Assembly (NCBI GenBank): GCA_023375785.1
Contig: SZWC01000536.1
Span: forward strand, 79,201 to 143,200
Source of the DNA: Penium margaritaceum
Lineage: Eukaryota; Streptophyta; Zygnematophyceae; Desmidiales; Peniaceae
Reading direction: 5' to 3'
Length of the DNA stretch: 64,000 bases
The notes beneath the pieces were generated by a model. That model had not been told where the DNA came from, made no database searches, and saw only the letters and a program-made list of their open reading frames with translations. Below are positions 46,200 to 56,687 of this stretch, in pieces. Both the position numbers and the translations under genes were made by a program. Position 1 is the stretch's first letter; the number at the start of each line of letters is the position of its first letter.

Positions 46200-47279
46200 T
46201 GCAACTTGCAAAGCTCGCCTCAAGGTCCGATGACACGGGAGCAGTCAAACCATTGGACTACGCGCCAGTCGCTCGAGGCGAGTGGGATGTTTTGTTCAAA
46301 TTTGCAGTCACCAACATATCAAATCAGTCCATGATTGAAACACCAGTATAAGAAACGTCACCATTTTTTCATTAAAATGTACAAGCATAAAATTGGATTA
46401 AAAAAAGGCACATATGGAAAACACTACAGTGCTTGGGATTTTGAGCACATGAGGTGCGCTGAGCGTGTGATACCATGACACGTGTATAGGGAGAGCAAAA
46501 CAATGTGTGGGAGAAATGTTGTGAGTGTAGGTGGGAGGGATTTTCTGCCTGGACCATCTCAAAAACCAAAAAAAAAAAGTTGAGGTGCTGCTTAAAGCAA
46601 GGAAGGAGCGACACCATAGAAGTGTGTCTAGAAAGCACAAGTCTGAAGAGCGAAGTCACGAGTAAGAGAGTAAAGAGCCCAGTCACGTGATACAGAGTGG
46701 TTGGGTGCAGCAAACAGCTAGCGGGGTGACGGGTAGGCGGACGGCGAGCCCGTCCTCACACGCACCCACGCCTAGCAAGGTCCAAACCTGGACATGAACT
46801 ACGCAATGTTCTCCATGCATGCAACCTGTCGAACCCGGGAGAACAACCCAGAAATGAATCCCAGTCACACTAGGTATCTTAGTGACTGATAAATCATGCT
46901 ATGAAGGCCTGTGCTAGAGGTCACTCTGACGCAAGTCTTGTGAGTGGGCTCTGGATGGTCTCCTTGTGAATAATCATGAGCCGGCACCACGTGAGCGGTA
47001 ACGTCAGCGTCAGTGTCACTCCAACATCAATCATTTATGTCAGTGCGGTGAGTATGCCGCGAGGCCAAAGGTCACAGCGGATCTGTGGGATACAAACCAA
47101 CACTCCCCCAAGACCCACAGTTGACACACAACCACATGAAATCACAGGCACGAACGAGTGCCACAAGGAGAGACATAAGAATGCACATGCACTAGGAACA
47201 ATCATTCACCTATGGTCACCACATGGACACAACAACCCAAAAGCTTGCACAGCTGCCTTGAAGACGATACTGCTAAGTG

Positions 47280-47790
47280 CTTTCATCATGAAATCAGCTC
47301 GGTGCTGTCGTGTATCGACCTAGATGACCCGGACATCACCTGCAATGATACGCTCATGCACAAAATGATGCTCAACATTGATGTGCTTTGTACGTGTGTG
47401 ACGCATGCCATCGTGTTAAGGAAATGCCTTTGTGCTTTGGTTGTCACATTGCAACGTGATGCAGTGGATTGGGACCCACAGTTACTGTAACAAGTGACAT
47501 AGCCATACAATCTTGCAAATTCCTAGACCTAGAGAAACATACTCAGCTTCACTGGAGCTGCGTGCCATGCAACCCTGCTTACCACTCTTCCACGACACAA
47601 CGGTCCCTCCAACAAGAAAGACATAACATAAACGGCTGCGTGCGTCAGTGTCATGTGCCCAGTCGCTGTTAATACATCCATCCACGATGACTGATGGTTG
47701 TGCATGATAGCAAAAACCAGTGCGGGCAATGGAGTGGGCATACTTGATGACGTGTACTGCAACCTCCAAGTGTCGCGCTCGAGGAGCTTA
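47280..47790 (-). pseudogene. Cop1 RNase H segment (fossil)
   Basis: The minus strand encodes INSDWAHDTDARSRLCYVFL and GGTVVSWKSGKQG, then ARSSSEAEYVSLGLGICKIV. These match the copia RNase H pattern SDWAGD.DDRRSTSGYVF..G..VSW.SKKQ..VA.SS.EAEY. RNase H removes the RNA strand during cDNA synthesis. Worn. Confidence 0.85.
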
Positions 47791-48217
47791 GGATAACTGG
47801 ACCACGAAGTTCATGGAGAATTCCACATCCGCCCTGGTCTTCGTTGCAAGGTACATCAGTGACCCGATGACACGAAGATAATCCGTCACATCGACTGTCT
47901 TCCCCAGCTTAGACATATCCTGTGTCTTTAGCAGCCTCTCACCCATTGGGGTCATGTGCGTAGACGTAGTGGGTGTGGACTCCAATAGTGAGGCAAAGCA
48001 CTCCCCCAGGCTGCAAACGTACGTAGCCTGGTGAACATGGGATGTACAACGAGAACAATCGCGCTCAACTCCATGCCCAAGAAGACGCGTGTAGGTCCCA
48101 GGTCTATCATTTTGTACATAGACTGCGAGAGCATCTTTATTGCCTTGACATAAGCCTGACAAGGCGATGCTATGAGCAGGTCGTCCACGTAGATGAGAAG
48201 AGCGACAAAAGGAACAG
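47791..48217 (-). pseudogene. Cop1 RT C-terminal segment, containing left flank repeat X
   Basis: The minus strand encodes ALLIYVDDLLIASPC, with the YVDD catalytic box, and MYKMIDLGPTRVFLGMEL, the copia region following it. The part 48,026-48,217 is the left copy of the 192-bp repeat X that flanks Cop2. The flank runs directly into the Cop2 LTR at 48,218. Confidence 0.9.
48026..48217 (-). repeat. Flank repeat X, left copy (192 bp)
   Basis: Starts gcctggtgaacatggg and ends aaaaggaacag directly at the Cop2 LTR. It is about 91% identical by eye to 53,952-54,144, which starts directly at the other Cop2 LTR. Both copies carry the same piece of Cop1 RT. Confidence 0.9.
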
Positions 48218-48916
48218 TGTCCTGGCGTGCCCTGAACACCTAAGTATCCACGTCTACTTAGTGCAAAGAGACTTCCAAGGGAGGTGTGTGCTTTGGATCG
48301 CTACAACACCAAGGGAGTAGAATTCTTGCAGAATGCAGATTGCGGAAACTGAGAAAGGCTGGGAATAATCAATGGTTAGTTGTTTTTGTGAGATTACATT
48401 AGATTCGTATAGCCTGTGATCTAAGCTTTCCAATGCATCCAAGTACGCCAAAAATGGAGCAGTATAGCCCCTGCTACGGCCGTCGAAGTAACCCTTGGTG
48501 GAGCCGCCCACCATGCCTTACACGCTAGGCAACGGGAGGCGCTCTGACGATGACCCGTCAGAGCGCCCTTCCTTGCCCAGAAGTCAAGGAGAGATTCACC
48601 CTTGTCAAGGAGGTCCTTATGGTCACTTCATTCATGCCCCTGGTGCATTTGAAACTCGTTGGAGGCAAACTCGGACCATTGCGGTGGGATTATCCCGCCA
48701 CCAATGATGGAGACCCAGATTCCACCCGCCGACCAACCGAACTTCGGATGGGGCTAACTTTCTGAATTCTCAACCAAATCGAACAACTGAAAGCTCGAAA
48801 CTGCATGCAAAAATTCAACAAGTCCAAATCTGCAATCAGATCAGACATCCAACTGCTCTCTAGTGGTCAAAGTAGGAAAAGGGCAAACGGCATCCATGGC
48901 AAGGGCACTTTTAACG
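48218..48916 (-). repeat. Cop2 3' LTR (699 bp)
   Basis: Direct repeat of 53,207-53,951. On the minus strand a purine stretch (ctagggagat) precedes it at 48,917-48,926, fitting a polypurine tract. It contains a 12-bp perfect stem at 48,538-48,567. Confidence 0.9.
48538..48567. repeat. Perfect 12-bp stem in the Cop2 LTR
   Basis: ggcgctctgacg (48,538-48,549) pairs with cgtcagagcgcc (48,556-48,567) around atgacc. The sister LTR keeps a shorter form (tcgacg...cgtcgga near 53,535), so a stem was probably present in the parental LTR. Confidence 0.8.
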
Positions 48917-48959
48917 ATCTCCCTAGTGCACCTTCCATGCCGGATACCTCATGCTCACT

Positions 48960-49640
48960 CTTACTCGTCTGGGTCTGCACCTTTGAGCCCTTCATAGCTT
49001 GTCAACCCAAGCCCTGCAAGGCTGATGACATGCCGATCATGGGGCTGTGCCTTGGTCAAGCAATCATCGAGCATGTGCTTCGTGCTACAATACTGCAGCA
49101 CAACCTGTCCCTTCTCCACCATGTCGCACGCATAATGGTAGCGCACGTCGATGTGCTTCGTCCTCCTGTGCTGCGTTGGGTTGTTGGTCAGCGAGATGGA
49201 GCCGGTGTTATCCTCTTGAACTACCGTAGGCTCCTACTGCGGCATGCCTAGCTCCCCCAGTAATCTGCGGAGCCATAATGCTTCCTTGACCGCCTCGGCC
49301 ACAGCGATGTACTCCGCCTCTACTGTGGAGGTGGCGACGCAGTCCTGCTTCGTGCTTCACCACGAGACCGCTGCACCTGCCAGGAAGAACACATAGCCAG
49401 AAGTGGACCTCCTGTTGTCCACATCGCCAGCGTAGTCCGCGTCAGTGTAGCAGACCAGCCGGAAGGGGTCTGACCTCCCCTTTCCGTCGTACTTCAGGCG
49501 CGCGTGCCGCGTTGCCTGTAAGTATCGGAGGATGCGCTTCACCGCTATCCAGTGTAGTGGCCCTGGGTTAGCCACGTACCTGTCCCACTGCGTAGGCCAG
49601 GTCCGGCCGAGTCGCCACCATGGCATACATCAAGCTGCCC
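48960..49640 (-). pseudogene. Cop2 RNase H segment (fossil)
   Basis: The minus strand encodes LVCYTDADYAGDVDNRRSTS and GYVFFLAGAAVSW, the copia RNase H core, preceded by RILRYLQATRHARLKY (the connection region after RT). It extends to near 48,960, where QYCSTKHMLDDCLTKAQP matches the copia terminal motif ..T..M.AD.LTK.L. Confidence 0.9.
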
Positions 49641-50660
49641 ACCACAGATTGGTAGGGCACCTCCGCCATGTCCTCCTTCTCCTCTTTAGTTTGCGGCGCC
49701 ATTGCCGCACTCAGCTCACAGCTTGTGGAGACCGGTCTGCCCACTAGTTTGCAGTCCTCCATGCCGTACAGCTTCAGGACCTCAGCCACGTACTTGGCCT
49801 GCCCCAGCTCAAGCGTGCATGCCCACCGGTTCCGCGTGATGCTCACCCTAAGGTGGTACTCCAGCTCTCCCATACCTGTTATCTTAAATCTGCTGCTCTG
49901 CTGCTCCTTGAGCTGCTGCAAAGCCGCCAGATCTGATGGGCACAGGATCAGGTCGTCCACATAGAGTGCGATAATCTAATGGAGTCCCTTGGTGCGCCGC
50001 ACGTACACGCTGTTGTCTGACTCATAGCGCTTGAAGCCAAGCTCCACCATGTAACCGTCCATCTGTTGGTACCAGCACTTGGGTGCCTGTTTTAGCCCGT
50101 ACAAGGCCTTATGCAGCTTGCACACCTTGCCCTCCGGCTCATCCATCCCCTCTGGCACCTGAAGATAGATCTCCTTGGCAATGATTCCATTCAAGAATGC
50201 CGTCTTGACATCCATTTGGTGGATCTCCATATCCTTTGCCGCTGCCACCGCGAGGATCGTCCAGATGCTTGTGAACTTGGCCACGGGCGCAAACGTCACA
50301 TCGTAGTGTTCACCTTTCCGCTGCACGTACCCCTTTTCCACTAGCCGCACCTTATACTTCTCCACTTTGCTATCCTTGGTGAGATTCACTTTGAACACCC
50401 ACTTGGAGCTGATCATTCTTGCTCCCTCAGGCTGATCCACCAACTCCCAAGTGCCGTTCTCAGCAAGGGACGCAAGTTCAGATTTTATTACTTCACCCCA
50501 GTGCTTCCCATCAGGTCGTGCTAACGCCTCTTGCACGGTCGTCGGCTCTGTTGCGGCTGCCATCATGCATCGCGCTATGCCGACCCAGTGGCCCGTGCTC
50601 GCGTCATACCGCTTCGCTGCATTCCGCTGCCTCCGGCTGCAATGCGGCGACCTTGGCAAC
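49568..50660 (-). pseudogene. Cop2 reverse transcriptase segment (fossil)
   Basis: Copia RT landmarks lie in order on the minus strand. SKWVFKVNLTKDSKVEKYK is followed by FAPVAKFTSIWTILAVAA and MDVKTAFLNGIIAKEIYLQV (first catalytic Asp). LYGLKQAPKCWYQQMDGYM follows, then YVDDLILCPSD (catalytic YVDD) near 49,950-49,970. Preservation is good relative to Cop1, in keeping with a younger age, with few breaks. Confidence 0.95.
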
Positions 50661-51199
50661 GCTGGCTACTGGTAATGCTGCTGCTCTGCTGCAACGTTGT
50701 CCTCGGCCGCGGGCTCCCCCGCTTTGGCTGCTGCGTCTTGTTCTCCAGCAGTACCTGCACCTGCTGCGTTACCCTGCTGCGCTCCAGCACCGTCGAAAGA
50801 CCTATCATTAACATCTGTAGCAGCCGGCTCCTCCTCACGCTTAAGGAGTTGGAACCACTCCCCCTGCTTTGGAGAGTGCGCCACATCAATGTTATTGCTG
50901 CTGCTGTAGTAGCTCTGCTGCTCATCAAACATGAGGTTGTGGCTTGTGATGATGTATTGCATCCGTGGATCAAAGAGGCGGTATGCCTTGAGCGCATTCT
51001 CATACCCAACAAAGACGTAGACCTTTGTACGCGGGTCCAGTTTGGAGACTTTTTTTTTGCGCGGCCTGCACCAATGCGTGCACCTTGCATCCGAATGCCT
51101 TTAGGTGCACCACGCTTGGTTTGTGCCCACTCCAAGCCTCCTGCGGAGTCTTTCAGCCATCCTTCCCCTTCAGCACTGCCATTGAAGTGAGGTTGGTGA

Positions 51200-51990
51200 T
51201 GTAGCACTCCATGCTCACGGCCTCGGCCAACAGGCTCCGTGGCAGTCTAGCATCCACGAGCATCGATCGCGCCATTTTGAGCGTCTGGTTCATACGCTCT
51301 GCCACGCCATTAGATTGTGGCGTGTATGGAGTGGTTGGCTACCACCCAATGCCCTGCTCCTTCAGCCACCCTCCGCAGCCCACATACTCCGCGCCATTGT
51401 CGCTGCGTAGCGCTCTGACCTTGCGACCAGTCTGCCTCTCCACCACTGCGACATACTTCTTCAGCCGGTCCAGCACATCGCTCTTCCGCTTCATGAAGTA
51501 GACATAGAGTTTTCTGCTACAATCGTTGATGAAGGTGACAAAGTAACGCGCACCCCTAGTGGACGACGTCTTGATTGATCCGCACACATCACTATGCATG
51601 ACCTCAAGCAGGTTCGCGGCCGCCGTTGTCCGTTTTCAAACAGCTTGCGCTTTGCCTTGTTCAAGATGCAAGGTTCACACTTGTGCTCTGTGGAATCTGC
51701 TACTGTATCTGATACACCGGTGATGTTAAGGCCATGAACCATGTTGCACTTCGCCATGTCCTGCACGACTGCGGGCGACGAGTGCCCCAGCCGCCGATGC
51801 CACAGCTGCAGGGCTGTTCCCCCGCCTTTTGCGAGGTTGACGATGCGTGCTGGCGGGTCTGCTCCATCTGTTGCCGAGGGGATGACCTTGGTCTCAACAA
51901 TGTAGAGGCCTCCCTCGCGCTTCGCCTCGAGCACGACCTCGCCGCCGCCGTCCATCCGCACGACTGCACCTTTCCTGCGGAAAAGCACTT
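51200..51990 (-). pseudogene. Cop2 integrase segment (fossil)
   Basis: The pre-integrase zinc-binding region is recognised by LWHRRLGHSSPAVVQDMAK and CEPCILNKAKRKLFENG. The core follows with YFVTFINDCSRKLYVYFMKR and then VRALRSDNGAEYVGCGGWL. The linker to RT at 50.66-51.2 kb is Gln-, Ala- and Glu-rich. Integrase joins the cDNA to host DNA. Several breaks. Confidence 0.9.
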
Positions 51991-53070
51991 CATGGCCCTT
52001 GTTTGTCAAGCGGCTCACACTCAAAATGTCAGCCGGGCCAGGGACATGTTGCACATTTTGGATAATACGTTGCACCTTTTTACCACCAACCACCACCTCC
52101 ACGTCCACATCACCTTAGGCGGCCGCAGGTTCGACCTTGTCGTTGGCGGTCACCATGGACTTTGCAGACTTGGTGTAGTTGATGAACCCCACCTTTTCAA
52201 CTTGGGTATGCTCCTCCGCACTTGAGTCAAGGCACCTCTAGTTGGCACCCTTCAGGTTGTGGTTCTTTGTGCCATTGAGGAGCGCCTTCTTGCCTTTGGC
52301 GCCTTTGCCTCTGACATTGCACCTCCTCTGGACACTCCTTGGCCCAATGGCCCTCCTTGCCATAACTATGGCATGCACCCCTCTTGGCGCCCTTCTTGCC
52401 GCCGCCCTTACCGCCGCCTTGCTTGCCGTCGCTGTTGCCACCTTGCGTTTTGGTGACTAGGGCAGTTGAGGATGACGAGGTCTCGCTACCGCTCCGACGG
52501 TGTACCTCGTTGCGGATGTACTCGGCTACTACGCCGTAGGTGAGTTTATCCTCCTCCCAACCTCCCAGCCCGGTGATTAGAGGACCCCAACGTTTGGGTA
52601 GAGCCATGAGGAGCGCCATCGCCTGCATCTTCGTGTCAATTTTCCACACCACATCATTGCATTGTGAGGCAAGAGACTCAATCTGTTGCATGGCAGAAAT
52701 GATGTCATCACCCTCCTCGATCCTCATTGTCAAGAGTCACTTCATTGTGAAGATCTTGTTGGATAGGGATGTTGATTGGTGAATGGAGCAGAGTTTCTTC
52801 CATGCGTCAACTGCCAGGTTGCAGCCTTGGATGTAGCCCCACTGATATTCATGTAGCGCCGACAATAGGAGCATCAACGCCTCCGTGTTCTTCCTCGCGA
52901 AGGCCGTCTTCTCCTCGTCCGTTGCTCTTGTACCTTGAACCTCCGTGCCCTTCATGAGCTCTAGCAGTCCCTTTTGCGTGAGGTAGATCTCAAAATGCCA
53001 CCGCCACAGCCCAAATCCAGGGCCGTCCATGTACTTTTGGATGGGGGAGGACTTTGTCTTCTATGCCATG
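51991..53070 (-). pseudogene. Cop2 gag and protease region (fossil)
   Basis: Gag probably starts near 53,068. It contains GFGLWRWHFEIYLTQKGL, LMLLLSALHEYQWGYIQG and AWKKLCSIHQSTSLSNKI, the usual copia gag pattern. A zinc-knuckle-like stretch CHSYGKEGHWAKECPE lies near 52,330-52,375. The protease region follows down to about 51,990, ending with VQHVPGPADILSVSRLT, a typical copia sequence just before the pre-integrase domain. Confidence 0.85.
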
Positions 53071-53206
53071 TCGACCTTCTCCAATGGACAGTCTCAAAGG
53101 GTGACGGCAATGTCGTCCGGAGCGACACTCCCGTGCCTTGTGGAAGCCGGGAGCGTCTTGGCAGGCAGATCAGGGCTGTGGGCCCATAACCCTTTGTCAA
53201 GAATAG

Positions 53207-53951
53207 TGTCTTGGCATGACTTGAACCACCTAAGTATCCATGGCTACTTAGTGCAAAGAGACTTCCAAGGGAGGTGTGTGCTTTGGATTGCTACAAGACC
53301 AAGGGAGCAGAATTCTAGCAGAATGCAGATTGCAGAAACTGAGAAAGGCTGGGAATAATTAATGGTTAGTTCTTTTGGTGAGACTACATCTGATTTGTAT
53401 AGCCTGTGATTTAAGCTTTCCAACGCATCCAAGTACGCCCAAAACGAAGCAGTATAGCCCCTGCTATGGCCGTCGAAGTAACCCTTGGTGGAGCCACCCA
53501 CCATGCCTTGCACGTTAGGCAACGGGAGGCGCTTCGACGATGACCCGTCGGAGCATCTTTCCTTGCCCAGAAGTCAAGGAGATATTCACACTGGTCAAGG
53601 AGGTCCTTATGGTCACTTCATTCATGCCTCTGGTGCATTTGGAACTCATTGGAGACGAGCTCGGACCACCGCGGTGGGATTATCCCGTCACCAATGACGG
53701 AGACCCAGATTCCACCCGCCGACCACCCGACCTTCGGATGGGGCTAACTTTCTGAATTCTCAACCAAATTGGGCAACTGAAAGCTCAAGATTGCATGGTG
53801 AAATACAAGAAGTACAAATCTGCAATCAGATTAAACAGGTTTAGACGTTTTGCAAAACGTCTAAACCTGTTTAATCCAGACATCCAACCACTCTCTAGTG
53901 GTTGAACCAGGAAAACAGCAAATGGCGTCCATGGCAGGGGCACTTTTAACG
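53207..53951 (-). repeat. Cop2 5' LTR (745 bp, including a 46-bp palindromic extra)
   Basis: Sister of 48,218-48,916. Apart from an inserted palindrome at 53,831-53,874 the two have the same length (699 bp). It abuts the right copy of repeat X at 53,952. Confidence 0.9.
53831..53874. repeat. Perfect 44-bp palindrome present in only one LTR
   Basis: ttaaacaggtttagacgttttg is followed immediately by its exact reverse complement with no loop. The sister LTR reads straight through (gcaatcagatcagacatcc near 48,830-48,850) and has neither arm. The palindrome is therefore an insertion of about 46 bp made after, or during, Cop2 insertion. Confidence 0.95.
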
Positions 53952-54144
53952 GCCTAGTGAACATGGGGTGTACAACAAGAACGATCGCGCTCAAGCTCCA
54001 TGCCCAAGAAGACACGTATAGGTCCCAGGTCTTTCATTTTGTACATAGACTGCAAGAGAATCTTTATTGCCTTGACATCAGCCTAACAGGGCAATGCTAT
54101 GAGGAGGTCGTCCACGCAGATGAGAAGAGCGACAAAAGGGGCAG
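53952..54144 (-). repeat. Flank repeat X, right copy (193 bp)
   Basis: Starts gcctagtgaacatgggg directly at the LTR and ends aaaaggggcag, after which Cop1 RT continues (aggacagactgac..). About 91% identical to 48,026-48,217, close to the LTR-LTR identity of Cop2. Confidence 0.9.
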
Positions 54145-54753
54145 AGGACAGACTGACAAAGAGTGAAAGGATCCACCAAATTGCGTCTGTAACCACCATT
54201 CTGAAGAGTGGACGTGGTCTTTTGATTCCAGTACCAAGGCCACTAATTCATGCCGTAGAGAGACTTCTATAGCCGCCAGACTAGGTCAGTGCCGTCGCAA
54301 AAGGCGGGAGGCTGAACCATGTAGATCTCCTCATCCAACTGTCCGTAGAGGAACACATTGTTCACTTCCATCTACTCCAAATCCCAGTCATGATGAGCCA
54401 TGAGACTCAACAGTGTTTTGGCTGTGGTCTACCACCCGACTGGTGCAAACTTCTCATCGAAGTTGACGCCAGTGACCTGGGAGAACCCCTTTGCCGTGAG
54501 TCGTGCCTTCTATTTGTCGAGTGCACCGTTGGGCATGTACTCGCGCCAAAAAACCCAACAAGCATCAATGGATTTGCGCCCAGGCGGTAGATCGACAAGC
54601 TCATAGACTGCATGATCATCAAAGACATTGAGCTCGTCACACATTGTAGCTGCCCACTACTGTGCGTTGGAGGCCATGTGGGCTTGACGCATCGTGGTCG
54701 GCTCAGGAGGCAAGATAGTGGTGGCCAACTTGGCGTGACACTTGGCAACGCTA
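54145..54753 (-). pseudogene. Cop1 RT N-terminal segment (fossil)
   Basis: The minus strand shows copia RT landmarks: MCDELNVFDDHAVYELVDLP, ARLTAKGFSQVTGVNFDE and NNVFLYGQLDEEIYMVQPP (first catalytic region). The segment ends where Cop3 begins, after the target duplicate CTCAA. Worn. Confidence 0.85.
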
Positions 54754-54758
54754 CTCAA
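54754..54758. other. Cop3 target-site duplication, left
   Basis: ctcaa immediately before the Cop3 LTR start (TGATGGAAAC). The same five bases follow the right LTR at 62,196-62,200. Confidence 0.9.
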
Positions 54759-55388
54759 TGATGGAAACTTGGGCACCCCTTAGGGAGTTGATCAGGCTCA
54801 CTAAGAGCTGCCTAGGCATGACCAATTGTTTGTGAGAGGGAGTTGCAGGTTGCACAGATAGAAATTACAGAAGCAAATGTAGGTTTGAAGAGAACGAAGA
54901 TGTCTGAATCAAATCTTGAGCAAGAAATTGTATAGTCACAGATTTAAAAGAAGCCCTTGTTTGCCTCATTTGGCCAAGGGAGCACTAAGATACACTCTGC
55001 CAAAGTTCACCCAATAGCACACTCTCCTTGACTAGCGGAATGAGCGGCAATCACCTTGTCATACATGAGAATTATGTCTCACACGACCTACACACCCAAC
55101 AATCATGGACTGCTCCTTTCTTAAAGTCACATAGAGGTCCTCCAGCTGGCTTTTCTCCTTGAAGGCCGCTCTCAGCCGTCCTGGCCGATAATCTTGCTGC
55201 CTTTTGAGCTCAAAGTGTTGCGGTCGTCACTTGAACTTGACCCATGATCTCCATGCTTTGGAAATCCACATCTTACTCAAACGGAAACTGAATTGAGTTC
55301 CGTAAAGTGTGTTGGAGCCTGTGAAACATCCTCTATGCAGCTACCATGCCATATTGATTTCTATCGAGAACCCTGTTTTTGTCACTTT

Positions 55389-55393
55389 CTAGC
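55389..55393. other. sLTR-1 target-site duplication (CTAGC)
   Basis: ctagc before TGTTGG at 55,394, repeated as ctagc at 56,094-56,098 after CCAACA. Confidence 0.9.
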
Positions 55394-56093
55394 TGTTGGC
55401 CTGAGGGTGAGTGTGCACCCTGGAGGGTCCCTAGCAGTGGCTGGTTCACACCACCAACTCTTTTTGGAGAGACTGAAACTGTGGAGGCAACTGGTTCCAA
55501 GGATGGCAAAAAACTGGTCAGAGATTGAGGCAATAGTTTTGGCCTGAATTGACTGGGAATGTACACTTTTTCAAGGCTCACAAGCAGTGGCATTGCATAA
55601 CCACCGATCTAAGCTTTCCAGAACACCAAAGCATGCCAGATTTGAAGCTTCCTAGTAGATTCTATGGCTTCTAGAGTGGCCCTTGGTAGGTTGTCCTTTT
55701 CCCACCTAGGAAGGCATCCCTTCCCTCCTCTAGAAGCTTCTGCCCCTTCCTAGATTCCTCAGCTTGCTTCTAGTAGGAGGGAAGGTATCCAGAAGACCTA
55801 GACACCTCTAGATGCCTTGTAGGACAAGTCACCCCTTCTAGAAGGTGTGCCACCTTCTTGGACCCTCACCTGGCCTTCTAGAAACTTAAAGAGAAACTCT
55901 AGAGGTTGAGCTAGCTTCCTGGCATCTATTTTCCACCTCCCTTGAGGCAGGGCAGAATTTCATCTTGTGGGACTTGAACCCGGGCCCCTGTCTCTAGAGG
56001 TGGACACCATTAACCACTAAGCCACTAAGGCTTGTCTTTTTGATGTTCCTTTTTGGAGTCACTCCTGCCATGGTGAGGAGCATCATTCCAACA
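55394..56093 (-). repeat. sLTR-1: solo LTR, ~700 bp, inside the Cop3 LTR
   Basis: Ends TGTTGG...CCAACA and a 5-bp target duplication identify an LTR, alone and without internal element sequence. It is in inverted orientation to sLTR-2 and about 98% identical over the best-compared 225 bp. It carries TTCTAGAA heat-shock-type elements and tRNA-like A and B boxes (A 56,012-56,024; B 55,970-55,980, minus strand). The TATA box seen in sLTR-2 is worn here (gttatgcaatgcc). Solo LTRs arise by recombination between the two LTRs of a full element. The parent family is not present in the window. Confidence 0.9.
55728..55883 (-). promoter_or_regulatory. Heat-shock-element-like cluster in sLTR-1
   Basis: TTCTAGAA at 55,836-55,843 and 55,876-55,883, and the three-part form GAAGCTTCTAGAG (minus strand) at 55,728-55,740. 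All fit nGAAnnTTCnnGAAn, the binding pattern of heat-shock factors. Positions and bases match those in sLTR-2. Function is inferred only. Confidence 0.55.
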
Positions 56094-56114
56094 CTAGCAC
56101 CCTCATATCCATCA

Positions 56115-56123
56115 TTCTCCCAC
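56115..56123 (-). other. Cop3 polypurine tract
   Basis: Minus strand gtgggagaa directly before TGATGGATATG, the start of the 3' LTR. Confidence 0.75.
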
Positions 56124-56613
56124 TTTGCAAAAATAGAAACAATCACACCAGTCCGCACTGTCCCTTGAGCTACTGAATGCGGTACGCTGCCAGCATCTTG
56201 GTCAGAAAGTCTGCCCACATCATGCATGAAGGACTTCATCTGCACCACCTGCTTTGCCACGAGCTCGCGGATGATTTTGTACCGCAGGTCAATGTACTTG
56301 GTGCGGGCGTGAAACTCTTTGTTCTTGGTCAGAGCAATGGTGCTCATGTTGTCATAGTAGATGGTGGTCACTGAGGTCTACTGCTATCTACGGCTTGCTA
56401 GAAGCTCACGTAGCCACACGGCTTCCTTTGCTGCTTCACTCAGGGTGATGTACTCTGCTTCGGTAGAGGAGAAGACACCACACTCTTGTTTCTTGCTCCT
56501 CCAACTGATTGCACATCCACCGAGCACAAATACGAACCCACTGGTTGACCTCCTTGTGTCCAATTTACCCCCCCCCCCCAATCTGCATTGCTGTAGCCAC
56601 TGAGGATGGGGCT
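56124..56613 (-). pseudogene. Cop3 RNase H, C-terminal part (fossil)
   Basis: The minus strand encodes LDTRRSTSGFVFVLGGCAIS, SKKQECGVFSSTEAEYITLS and EAAKEAVWLRELL, then NKEFHARTKYIDLRYKIIRE, the copia RNase H signature through to its end. The domain starts at 57,851-58,139 and is interrupted by sLTR-2. Confidence 0.95.
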
Positions 56614-56618
56614 GTTGT
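56614..56618. other. sLTR-2 target-site duplication (GTTGT)
   Basis: gttgt before TGTTGG at 56,619, repeated at 57,846-57,850 after CCAACA. Confidence 0.9.
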
Positions 56619-56687
56619 TGTTGGAATGATGCTCCTCACCATGGCAGGAGTGACTCCAAAAAGGAACACCAAAAAGACAAGCCTTAG

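Larger units (their letters stand above)
43601..46979. other. Stretch without a supported gene
   Basis: Mixed-composition DNA. Two overlapping plus-strand frames (43,752-44,270, 172 codons; 44,120-44,524, 134 codons) have no recognised domain and no compositional sign of being real. A short direct repeat, a GC-rich self-complementary tract and a small hairpin are listed separately. Confidence 0.4.
48218..53951 (-). mobile_element. Cop2: Ty1/copia element nested in Cop1 (fossil)
   Basis: LTRs 48,218-48,916 and 53,207-53,951 are about 92% identical, and the right one is 46 bp longer because of an extra palindrome. On the minus strand, right to left, come gag, protease region, integrase, RT and RNase H, a complete copia set of domains with several breaks. 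The total is 5.73 kb. In plus orientation the LTRs start TGTC, but both end in ..TTTTAACG, so one terminus is not the usual CA. It is flanked on both sides by the 192-bp repeat X in place of a 5-bp target duplication. One of the younger insertions here. Confidence 0.9.
54759..56114 (-). repeat. Cop3 3' LTR, interrupted by sLTR-1
   Basis: 54,759-55,393 and 56,099-56,114 are the two parts of one LTR. sLTR-1 and one copy of its CTAGC target duplicate lie between. The right-hand sister (61,546-62,195) shows the uninterrupted form (cttcctggtaccctcatatcc). Confidence 0.95.

Noticed and set aside
50531-51190. 219-codon plus-strand ORF
   Set aside because: It is antisense to the Cop2 integrase-RT linker and is a shadow of that GC-rich, Ala/Gln-coding stretch.
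48026-54144. Repeat X as part of the Cop2 LTRs
   Set aside because: X is the same piece of copia RT (with YVDD) as Cop1 and lies outside the LTR boundaries on both sides, so it belongs to the target.
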